Source: Bugula neritina
Taxonomy: Eukaryota > Bryozoa > Gymnolaemata > Cheilostomatida > Bugulidae
Direction of reading: 5' to 3'
Length of the DNA stretch: 64,000 nt
NCBI GenBank assembly: GCA_964035545.1
Contig: OZ037769.1
Coordinates: 13,010,633-13,074,632 of the forward strand
Below, piece by piece: positions 47,601 to 57,400 of this stretch. The notes under the pieces are model-generated. The model was not told the DNA's origin. It ran no database searches and saw only the letters and a list, made by a program, of their open reading frames with translations. Positions within the stretch are counted from its first letter, which is position 1; every line of letters starts with the position of its first letter. Position numbers and translations under genes: made by a program.

Positions 47601-50600
47601 TGTAAATGTGACAAAGCATCCTCATCTTAGTTGCACTTAGCTTGTTCTCTTGTCTTTGAGTCAGTGGCCATGTCTGATATCCATACATCAGTGTAGTTTT
47701 TGATGCCATCTTGTATAACAGAACCTCCAACTTGGTGGACATTTTCTTAACTTCTTGTGCACCCTTTTTTGAGTGGGTCATTGCAGAGTTCAATCTTCCT
47801 TTTAACAGACTCCCTGTCCTTTGAATCAGATTGGACTCTTGATTGCATCTCATCCTTATGAGTAGTGGAAGCATTTATTTCAGACTCATCTCTGATGTCA
47901 CTGAAGCCTTACTGTATTTTGTTGCATGCAGAATTGCTGTACACCCACACCTTGAGAGTTTCAGTTTTAATGGTGATGTCAATGATTCTCCCTTGCTGTG
48001 ACCAAATCTCACAAAAATCACCTCCGTGGTAATGTCTGACCAAATGCCGTCGAGCTGGCTGCGTCTATGATGCATTGTGTGGTTACTAGCCACGAATTCA
48101 ATCCTTACATCTTGTGGTATGGCCTTCATGCTACACAGATATAAGTACATTTCCTTTTCCATTGCTAGTTGTAAGGCCCAGTCTCCTTCTCTATCAGCCA
48201 TGATGTGGGTGTTGATGGAAAAAATTGGTCTAATAAAGCACACGACACACAGTTTTTGCTGTTCTTCAGCTCTCTGAAATCTTAGTCAACATCTTGTCAA
48301 GGTCCTCCATGCTAGTGATTACACTTTTATCAAAGACTGACTTCAGCAGCTCTCCCACCAATATTCTCAGGCCCCGTACATTCTGGGGAAACTTTTTTTA
48401 TATAGCATTTTGAGGAAACTACGAAAAGTAGAATTAACTACTTTTACCAAATCAGTTTCAATCATTAATGTTCCAGTGCACCCAACATAGGTCATTAAAA
48501 GGGAGAAATTAATAGTAAACGTCTATGAAAGGGGATTGGTATGAAAAAGGTAGGGAACCACTGTTCCAATGAATGTATTACTTCCCCCAGTATGAAATAG
48601 ATTCTCATTCATAAAAAACTGTTTACAAATGTTTTTAAAGAAAAGTCAAATGTGCCGATTGTAAAAGTAGTTTTCGAAAGCAAAAAGTCAATATTTAGAT
48701 AAACGATGTGTCCATAATAAAGCAATTAAACTATTTTAAGAAGCCATGGTGTTGTGTTATCAAAGTTGTTCACCTTTTTTTCTAACTTTAAAAGACATAG
48801 CTAAAACTTTAAAACAGAAAATAACTGTTAAATTGGCAGCTCAACAAACTTTTTTGATAGGCATGCTAGTTTGAAATAAATTGCTATTTAGCTCATATGG
48901 CAATGACGTTGCATTTCAATTTTGCAGAACCCCTTTCAGCTTTATTTGTTGGACATATTTGTAATCAGCATATAGTATCACCCCATATAGTAAATTTTCA
49001 TGAATTTAAAACAAACTGATATGCAGAGATGCAAGGAAATTATAAACACGGCAAGGCTATAAGTTAAACTTAAAAAAGTGAATGATTAAGGCTTAGCTTA
49101 GTTACCCTTGGGTATCATTTGCCTATTACTCAATAAAACACATGATAAAGGTACATGCATCTTTATTGTATCAATTTCTAAAGATTTCAAAGCATTGAAG
49201 CCTTAAATTTAGCCTCAGTGGGTAGATACGTTTGAATTATAAAGATTCGTCTGGTGCCTGGCGGCCATCTTGAATTTCTCGAAATGCTCAAGGGTGAGAA
49301 GTTCACACCCACCTGGAAACACTTACCTAGACCCTATATTTGAATAATCAGAAGAGAAAAAAACTTTATCCGGGGTTGCGAACCTAAGTCAAAAATTGGT
49401 GTTTTTCTGCCAGACTTTAGGAATTATTAAGATAATGCCCTTATCACCAAAAATAAAGGCTATATAATATAATGTTTTGGTGTTTTACTATAGACATTAA
49501 TGAATGTGTGGTTGGGGCTAATGAGGAAGATCCTTGTGGTAATCAAGCAGACACTTACTGTATAAATACCTACTCTTCCAGCTCCTGTGTGTCTAGTCTA
49601 GCTGTCACCGAAGGTACGTACACTTTAGATACTTACTGTATACTCACTTACCCAAGTTTATAGTCACCATCCCTGTGAGAAACCCCTGATGGAAAGGGTT
49701 TTTGTTGAAGCGAGCTAAGGACTTATTTAAATGAAGCACAGGGACAATTATGACTGGATGCTCTTCATAACATCACCAATGGCCTTTGTCTGGGCTCGAA
49801 CCCATGACCTTCATGTTTACCAGGCAAACGCTCTAACCCCCTAGACCACGGCCTGCTTCCTTAGATACTTACTGTATACGTACTGATGTAAATAGAATGA
49901 GCAATTATATTAACTTGAGTTAAACATTCTCTTCATGCTGTATATAAGAATGCAGGTTAATTTTGTATTTTCTATCAATAGCAAGTAGTTTTCCAGGGAA
50001 TGTTTCAACTCAGACCTTCTGAATTAAAACATCCTAATCCATTTAAATTATATTTCCTTTCGTATGAATTTATGCTATAGACTGAGGCATGCAAATCATG
50101 ATAAACAATTGCATGTATACTCTAACACTTTGTATTACTATACATCATTGCTGTAACATTGTAATAATTTAATTTCTACAGAGACTACAACTGTTAAAGC
50201 CCCGGTAGCTCAGACCTTGATGCTGGCACTAGTCCAGAACAACTGGGTTCCTGTGCTACTGGCCTGGTTCAGTATTATCACTCTGGTGGTTATAGTTATG
50301 CTACTCTGGCTGATAGTTGTCTTCAATTCCATGAGACGAGAGAAAAAGAAACAGCGAATGCTTGATCGTTCAGCGTCTTACAATGACAGTAAGTATGATC
50401 TTATATAATTATGTAGGGTTGGTTCACTCTGTAGTCCCTGTGGTGTAATGGTTAGCGTGCTTGCTTGCAAACCAGAGGTTCCGGGTTCGAATCCCTGTGG
50501 CGGCAAAATTTTTATAAGCTATTTTGGCCTTTAGTGAAAAGTAGTAGTACTCTGAGGGAGTTGAGAGGCCAGGGGAGCCTGAGGGATTAGTAGAGAGGTT

Positions 50601-51415
50601 AAAGGATTTGGATCTCAATGGAGGCATAAGTTCTATAATATACTTACTCTATACCTAGGATGCTGTGCTAGTTTATTTGCTCATTTAACTGCATAATTTA
50701 TAATTGGTTACCTGCAGTATGCCTGCAGTAATTCATGTAGCCTGAGCACTCTGAATTCTTAATACAGTTGTTGACGATGAAGATGAGGAAATAGAAGGGT
50801 TGGAAGGCATGGCTGGATCTGGTGCTATAGATATAGATATCCCTCACTTACCAAAGTCTCGAGGTGGCACCATGAAAGGCAAAGGCAGTCTTAAAACCAA
50901 AAAACCATATAAATCAGGTAAAATGAGTTTTAAATATTAAATAATTAATTATTAAATTATATTATATGCATATTGCATGACAACTTTCGGCTGTAATGGT
51001 ACAGTGTTATTATTAGTCAATATGTAGTAGGTACTATAGCAGATGCATATTTGTCTATTGTGGATTAATACTTCTATAGGAAAAATTCTAAAATCAACAC
51101 AAACCCTTAAATAAAATAAATTCAAATCGAGCAACAGTACATGCTGCGGCATTATGAAACAGTGATTATTTGATAATCTTAATTCTAAAGGAGCCAAGAC
51201 ACCTCTTTTATTACAGTCTTTGAAAATTGTAGCTAGGGAAACTCATTTAGTTTTACAATAATTTATTCTTTTTAGGGTCAAGGTCAAATAAGCCAGCCAG
51301 CCTCTCTAGCAGCACAGGAAGTGAAATGCGAACAGCAAGCGTTCGACAGCACCGCGTTGCTACGGGAGAGAGAAATGCAGCCAATAGACTCAGTGGAGTG
51401 GATACTTTTTATTAG
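41609..51415 (+). CDS. Membrane-anchored collagen/EGF protein (type I topology)
   Basis: Eleven exons in consistent phase: 41609-41632, 41954-42028, 42832-43012, 43554-43670, 43753-43899, 44396-44533, 45400-45519, 49494-49613, 50182-50388, 50768-50917, 51276-51415; 472 residues. Order: signal peptide (MSSSHILQ joined to [13 protein letters not shown]), 50 unbroken Gly-X-Y triplets (about residues 28-177), two calcium-binding EGF domains starting DVDEC with six Cys and the hydroxylation pattern [12 protein letters not shown], a third DINEC module with only four Cys, a membrane span ([20 protein letters not shown]), a basic stop-transfer (RREKKKQR), an acidic patch (DDEDEEIEG) and a Ser/Lys-rich tail. 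Probably an adhesion or matrix receptor at the cell surface. Membrane collagens known in vertebrates are mostly type II, so this layout is unusual. The 24-nt first exon is the least certain: it is chosen because it supplies an in-phase ATG. Confidence 0.82.
47290..47874 (-). pseudogene. Fragment of a non-LTR retrotransposon reverse transcriptase C-terminus
   Basis: Minus-strand pieces give [18 protein letters not shown] then [12 protein letters not shown], and in another frame [19 protein letters not shown] with [13 protein letters not shown]. These are the familiar end of LINE reverse transcriptases (YGxETW, EMRMLRW, RWxGHVxRR, RGRPKxRW). Stops and at least one frame shift separate the pieces, so it is dead. 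It sits inside the 3.6-kb inverted-repeat element. Confidence 0.8.
47875..48243 (-). pseudogene. Fragment of a repeat-associated protein domain of unknown function
   Basis: The frame contains [52 protein letters not shown] and SKGESLT. This pattern (W.LHL...YL..M..LP...F..G.H...R....W.D...E......SK) resembles a protein often annotated as uncharacterised in cnidarian and mollusc genomes in many copies. I know of no assigned function. It abuts the reverse transcriptase fragment and looks truncated at both ends. Confidence 0.45.
49642..49861 (-). mobile_element. tRNA-derived SINE, family A, in intron 8 of the collagen/EGF gene
   Basis: Minus-strand copy with head CGTGGTCTAGGGGGTTAGAG and B box GGGTTCGAGCCC. 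Flanked by an 18-base direct repeat, TTAGATACTTACTGTATA, ending near 49,641 and starting near 49,862, a clear target-site duplication. The insertion is 29 bp from the exon 8 donor. Confidence 0.88.
50432..50640 (+). mobile_element. tRNA-derived SINE of a second family (family B)
   Basis: A tRNA-like head (TGGTGTAATGGTTAGCGTGC as A box region, GGGTTCGAATCCC as B box) is followed by an unrelated body, without the sequences of family A. The anticodon stem does not pair well and the T stem has a mismatch, so this is not a functional tRNA gene. Intron 9 of the collagen/EGF gene, 44 bp after the donor. Confidence 0.7.
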
Positions 51416-52003
51416 CAGCATGCATTCTTTTACCTGCATGTGTTCTATTACCTGCATGCAGTCTATTTCTTTCTATATCATATTATATTACAGACACGTT
51501 ATTAACTGCAAACATCATTTGGTTGTTGCAAGAGCTTTTTAGAAAATATGTTAATAAATCAAATTTTAGAGTTTGATCATTTATTATTAACTGCTCAAAA
51601 TATTACATCTGTTGAAAAAGAATTGGCATTTGGATTATGTCATAAGTATAAATGTCTGAATTATGTCCAGCAGGTTGAAGTAATAACTGAAAAAAATAGT
51701 TGATCACCTTGTAGGTGTGAAATAAGAAAATTATAATAGTATAGAAACAGAAATTCTGTCAACAATACAAACTTTATAGAAGACCACACAATGCGTTGCG
51801 AATATTTCATGGTCTAAAGAATCAATGAGATTAAAAGAATAGGGTAATGATTGTTTTATGTACTGTTGGCCAATAACAAAGCATAATACATAGTAATGGC
51901 TACTTTCCATAGTAAACTAGATTTCTTTTAGAAAATCTACTAAACCCTTGTATTTTCAAACTAGTTTGATGAGATTGTAATAACAGTTATTTACAATTAG
52001 TTT
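51416..52003. other. Convergent 3' flanks of the collagen/EGF gene and MEIG1
   Basis: AT-rich DNA, with AATAAAT near 51,553 as a candidate poly(A) signal for the collagen/EGF gene. No exon or repeat was seen. Confidence 0.4.
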
Positions 52004-53145
52004 CTAGTAGACATATATTTTACATTTATTAACATCTTTATCTGCACATTCCCGAGCTCGGTTGTAGTAGTAAAAGTAGCCATCTGGACGTTTCAGCTTT
52101 TTAACATATCCTGAAGGCCACCAATCAATCTACAAACATTAGATATTTATTACAAAATTCAAGAGAGTTATATTTTTAAGAGGTATATAATTGCCATCCC
52201 TGTGAGAAACCCTGATAAAAAAGGTTAATTTAAAGTGGCTAAGGACTTTTCTATTGCGGCAAAGAAGCAGTTATGACTGGATGCTTTTCCTAACTTCACT
52301 AATGACTTTTACTGAGGTTCAAACCCATGACTCCACGTTTACTATAAGCCAGCACTCTAACCCCTAGATCTCCAGCTGCTCCTATTACAAATTTATCATA
52401 TATTTTCCATATTAGTTATTCATTAGAGATGCATTCAACTGAAATAAATTAGTATTATATACAGCAATAAACATTTATTAAAAATATGTTGAATAAATCA
52501 CTTGGTTTTACAGTGTGAGAGAACATAAAACATTTTTGTCTAGTTCACATGGTAGTACATAGCTTGCTATAGTGATTGGGCATAATCTCAGCAGTACAAC
52601 TTACTTATTAATATTTCATCGATACATAATATTATAATGGACTAGAGTCTAGACTAAGTTTTATATAAATTTAATTTATCTCAATCAAATTGTCACACAT
52701 TTATTGTAACCTTTGGCAATTCTGAAACTTTTATGAGGAAGTAAACACAGATGACCCACAAATTTAAATTAAACACTAACTTAAATACTGGTCTGAAAAT
52801 AAACCGTAACCTACTATTTAATGACACAATAGTCAGTCCTGTACATTTTATCTTCAATTTAACACTTTAACAATGAGTGCACACAAATACCACAAAAAAC
52901 TTAACGTACACTGCCATAGTTACATATTTTTATTTAATTTTTTTTATTTAGTTGTTGAAACTAATGACAACATGATTTCTTCAATTATAGTGAGTTACCC
53001 CAGTTTCTCCATTTTGAGCTGCGTAGTCATGTCTGTCTCTGTATCCGGCTAACTGAAACCTGTAAACTTCCTCTACTTCTTCTGACCATCTCTTTGGACG
53101 ACTCATTGACTTTGGTTTAGGTAAGGCTGGTGTAGCAGCAGCCAT
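52004..53145 (-). CDS. MEIG1: Meiosis-expressed gene 1 protein
   Basis: Two minus-strand exons, 53145-52999 and 52129-52004, join at phase 0 to 90 residues (human MEIG1 is 88). MEIG1 partners PACRG and is needed for building the sperm flagellum in mammals, where it carries cargo along the manchette. Family features: [20 protein letters not shown] then FQLAGYRD in exon 1, and [30 protein letters not shown] and the C-terminal KCKIYVY in exon 2, all matching the conserved layout along its whole length. Donor GGG|GTAACT and acceptor TTTGTAG are good. The intron contains a SINE. Its start codon is 1.35 kb from that of CFAP221 on the opposite strand, so the two may share a promoter region. Confidence 0.95.
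52148..52395 (-). mobile_element. tRNA-derived SINE, family A, in the MEIG1 intron
   Basis: Has the family's tail at its left end (CATCCCTGTGAGAAACCCTG), body (AAGAAGCAGTTATGACTGGA) and a tRNA head with GGTTCAAACCC-like B box complement near 52,315. Flanked by near-identical TATTACAAA(A)TT at about 52,148 and 52,384, a likely target-site duplication. It lies in the same orientation as MEIG1. Confidence 0.82.
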
Positions 53146-54491
53146 TTTTAACTCTGTTGATATAAACTTAAATTGCTAATGAAAACAAATCCATTAATAC
53201 AACTTGATCAGCTTAAATATTTGATTAGTGTATTAGATAAGGACAAATATTTCAAGTTCATATTCTAACAAGTAAATTTTTAACCTGCATAGGAAGATGA
53301 CAACAATTTTAGCATTTAACATTTAACATTTTAACATTAACTTATATGCCAATCATTAAAAATGCTTTGGTAGAAATTATTACTACGTTTTAAAGAATGG
53401 CAAAAGGTTGGCTTATGGTGATTAAAATGAAATTATAATTAAATATACAACTTTTATTAATTTTGCTGATGAAGTTGTTCTTGGATTCCATATTGACATG
53501 AATATTAAAGTACAACTCCAGAAAACAATCTCAATTATGCAAGTTGTAGCCATGACAATAAAAATCATTTGTATAATAATTCATATAGTTGTTTTTCACT
53601 CATTTTGCTTACATATTTAATTTTGTAATAATAGTAATGACAATAACTATAACTATAAGTATAACCTAAAATTAAGATGAAAACTAGTCAATTTTTTTTG
53701 AACATTCTAATAAAATTTATAATAATAATTTTATTGAAATAATCAAATGAGAATTTGACTCTTGTTCGAGTAATAGTCATAACTTTAATAATTAAAGAGA
53801 TTGATTATAATAAACTATAAACTTGTATAATTAACTCAAATTTATGCTGATATTGTTATATATAAAGATAGTTAAATACTGATGACAAATAACAATCAAT
53901 TTCATATTTTAATTTATTGATAATTTATTAAAAATTTTTGATATTCATATTGATATTAAATTTTATGTTGAGGTTGTTATTGAAGTGACTACTTCTACCT
54001 CTACTTGTCGTTGAATAGTTATAATAATGATTCACATAAGTGGCAATCACAAAATACGGTTAGGTGACTAAATAATTATATCATTTTATAATATAAGCAA
54101 ATAACAATAAATTTAACGTTTCATTTTCATTTCTAAAGTGAGAACAATTAGCTAATTTGAAAAAACAACAATCTTATTATTCCTATGAAAACAAGTACAT
54201 ACGCTATGCAGGACGCGATGATGTCTCTATAGTAACGTCAGAGAGCAGCAAATCGGCTACACCACTACATTTGCCTGTTATAAAATCCTTGACCCACATT
54301 ATTTTAACTCCTAGTCTCGCGTGATCAGGGTTTCGTTACTATAGTGAGTTATTCAACATGGAGGAAGATGTACTTCTTTTTCAATGATATAGTATTATGA
54401 TTCACAAGCCAATAGTCGCTAATATCTATTGATAGTTAGCTACTAAACGTTATTGACTTTAATAGTAAAAGACTCCATTTTAAATAAAAAC
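53146..54491. promoter_or_regulatory. Shared upstream region of MEIG1 and CFAP221 with two X-box-like motifs
   Basis: At 54223-54236 GTCTCTATAGTAAC and at 54335-54348 GTTACTATAGTGAG each have one good half of the RFX X-box (GTNRCC...RGYAAC) and one degenerate half, and they point in opposite senses. RFX factors drive ciliary genes in animals. The 54.2-54.36 kb part is richer in CpG than its surroundings and precedes the CFAP221 start, so it is the likely core promoter. The rest, 53.15-54.2 kb, is AT-rich without recognised signals. Function is inferred from position and motif. Confidence 0.4.
54358..54387 (+). other. Possible upstream ORF of CFAP221
   Basis: Nine codons (MEEDVLLFQ) and a stop about 105 bp before the chosen CFAP221 start. 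It matters only if transcription begins upstream of 54,358, which is unknown. Confidence 0.2.
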
Positions 54492-57400
54492 ATGGCTTTG
54501 CAAGAAGCTGCACCTTTTATCGAAACTTTTCAGTTTGTGGAACCTAAATCAACATCGAAGTCAAAATCCATCAGCAAGGCTGTGGTACCGAATCATTTAC
54601 TCAGCTCAAGTAAGTATAGGCTAAATTCAATAATGCTTTAACAAATTTTGCGTTAAAAGTAATGTTAAAATTTTAAGTAAAATTCAAAAGTTCAGAAAAA
54701 ACGAAGGGCTCCCACTTTCACTGATTAGTGATAACCTGCACTCAGTGACTCACACTGACAACCGCACTGTGACTATGACTTACTGAAACAGTGGCTGCAA
54801 ATTACAGCTGTGTCATGCAATGTTTATGTTTTACTATGTTGCTGCAATATGATAAAAATAGGCCTGCTGGTATTAGAGATTAAATCATTATAGCACCAGT
54901 AAGTTTTAGCTGTAGTACCTCACATGTAAGTACACCTAAAACGGCTGTTTATATAATCTTAGTACATTAATTAGTCAGCCGTTGTTTTTACAATTTGATT
55001 AATAGTGTAGTCAATAAAATTTCACTCTATACTCTTAGGTACAATTGAAACTTTACCTTATTTTCTTTATTATACTAAAATGTGTAGCTAAATGATAACT
55101 TGACTATTAGTTTTTCTAAACCAAATTAGTCTACATATAATATGCTTTATGGCTCAAAGTGATCTGTAGTTTTAGTTTGTTTATTACAAATAAGAATTTT
55201 AGTTATTAAATACAAATTCAGTAAACAAGAAATTATTGGAAAAGTGAAACAAGCATGTAAATCATTTTGCATAGAATCTAATTAACCTTTCAATGATGGT
55301 TGATAAATTAGAATCTCAGGTTAGTAAAATTATGGTGGTAGTCTTTTAATATAATATATATAATATAATATACATTTTCTTTTTCTTAGAAATATATACC
55401 AAAGTGCAGCAAAATGCTGCTATCAAGGCAACGCCTGCCATTGTTCATTTCGAGGGCATGGAGATTGGAAAGACAGTGCAGCAAGTCATCTCATTATGCA
55501 ATGTGGCAAGAGAAGTGGTTAGACTGCATATTATACCTCCACAAACGAGGCATTTCAATATAAAATATACTAAAAGTGAGAGACTAGTTCCAGGCATGAC
55601 AATGAATTGTATAGTGGAGTTCACACCTGAAGATTATAGATACTACTATGACTCAATACGAATTCATACACCAGTGAGTATAGACTGAGATCTTGATTTA
55701 CTTGTTACTAGCCTTAAATATGCTTGTATGTATGTCTCACACACTTGTAGACTACTTTACCAAAACTATTAGTTTGAATGTGAAATTTTATATAAAATAT
55801 TCAATATTAGTTCATGCTGCTTTTTTGTCCTATTTTAAAATTGGACGAATTAAAAAAATCAAATTCTATTTTAATTATCAAAAGCAATATGTTAGCTATT
55901 ATTTAATTAACATTTTTTATACTACAACATAAATTTAGTAGATGCCTAATTTTGCAATATTTCATTTAGTTATTACAAAAAATATTGTAAAAATTCTTTT
56001 ACACATCTTGTAGGAAATATTTTTCTAGTCTACTAACAATTAGCAAAACCATCATTTTACAAAATATATCTCTTGTGCTGCTCACAGGGAGAAGATAACA
56101 TAATAATTCCAATTCATGCTTACCCTGTGATGGACAGTTCAGAGTTTCCTTCACAACTCAAGTTCCCAAACACAGTGATTGGCGAGAGGCAAGTCAAACT
56201 TATATCTTTTGCATTCCATTTTAAAACAACGACTTTACTTTTTAGCCTGAGCTGATCTGATTGCTCCGGTAGCTCAATAATTTAAATATTTAACTGAATG
56301 GTTTTAGTTTTGTGAATGAATTGTATATTATTGTGTTTTTAGGCAATCTCACTCTTTTTCTCTACACTGTCGAATACCTGTTGATTTTGAGTTTCAACTG
56401 GCAAAGCTACAGGATGACGAGGCTTTTACCGTGACTCCATTATCAGGTAAGATTCTGCTTCATGGTGTGAACTGATATTTTAGTAAATTTTACCTAAAAT
56501 ATTATAATATTTAGTTGAGAAAAATTTGTTTAGTCCATAATACAATTAATGGTATTTAAAAACAGTATATATTATGTGAATACTTGAATGTTTCATCACA
56601 TTAGTTATGCATTACAATTGCTTGAAACAATTTACTTCCAATGTTCGGAGTAGCCTTTACACTGTAGAGTTGTCCTCACTTTGTTGCAGGCGTTGTACCA
56701 GCAAATGGCTCAACCACAGTATACATACACTACCAGCCTATCAGCTACTGCACATCTATCATGAAACTCCAACTAGATATCTCACAGTTCAACTGTAAGC
56801 CAATGGTGTGCACTGTAACAGGATACTGTCAACCGGGTCTGAATGCCGTGTAAGTGTTATACTGATATGTTATTCTGCTATAGTAGAAATTCATTATAAA
56901 ACTGTATGAAAAATTTAGCCATTTCCTACATTTAAAGACCAAAGTTGGTTTTTAAGCAAAATTATTTTTGTTGATTTGCAATATTAGTAGTAGAATGAAA
57001 TGCATAAATGGTCTAGTTTGCTTATATATAATATTATGATTTGTTTCACTAAGTAGTGTTAAGAATATGTTGTGTTTACAAAATATCTGCTTGTTTACAG
57101 AAAACCTGCTGTCATTGTTCAGACTCCTCTCCACAAGAGCAGGGTGTCGTCTCCTCTTGAACGAAGTCGGCAGAAGAAATTACTGTCGAGAAAGTCTACT
57201 AAAGCTCTTCCAGAAGAACAAAACCTCAAACAGAAAAGAATTGTAAGCGGAGTTACTTTCCCATAAACAAGTAGTCTGCTGTTTATTATCTTAATCACCT
57301 ATGTGTTATTGCAGTTTCGTTTGTCTATATATAGCATTTTATGCAAGATTATGTCAAAACAGTTCTTGTAGTAAAAGGCTTTATGCTTATTGCACCGCAT

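Larger units (their letters stand above)
45810..49420. mobile_element. 3.6-kb DNA element with about 150-bp inverted repeats, in intron 7 of the collagen/EGF gene
   Basis: The left end (AGTCTGGCAGAA from 45815) and right end (TTCTGCCAGACT to 49416) begin long inverted repeats that match through GGTTCGCAA, GGATAAAGTTTTTTTCTCTT, GTTTCCAGGTGGGTGTG and GAGCATTTCGAGAAAT to AAGATGGCCGCC. GAATTATTA flanks both sides (45801-45809 and 49421-49429), a probable 9-bp target duplication. Long repeats with 9-bp duplications suggest a Mutator-like element, but no transposase frame was recognised, so it is non-autonomous or decayed. It carries unrelated coding fragments inside. Confidence 0.8.

Noticed and set aside
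50437-50508. Functional tRNA gene (Ala-like anticodon)
   Set aside because: A and B boxes are present but the anticodon stem and acceptor stem do not pair; it is the head of a SINE.
54358-54387. MEEDVLLFQ as the true CFAP221 start
   Set aside because: A stop follows after nine codons and no donor joins it to the conserved exon; the ATG at 54492 leads straight into VPNHLLSS.
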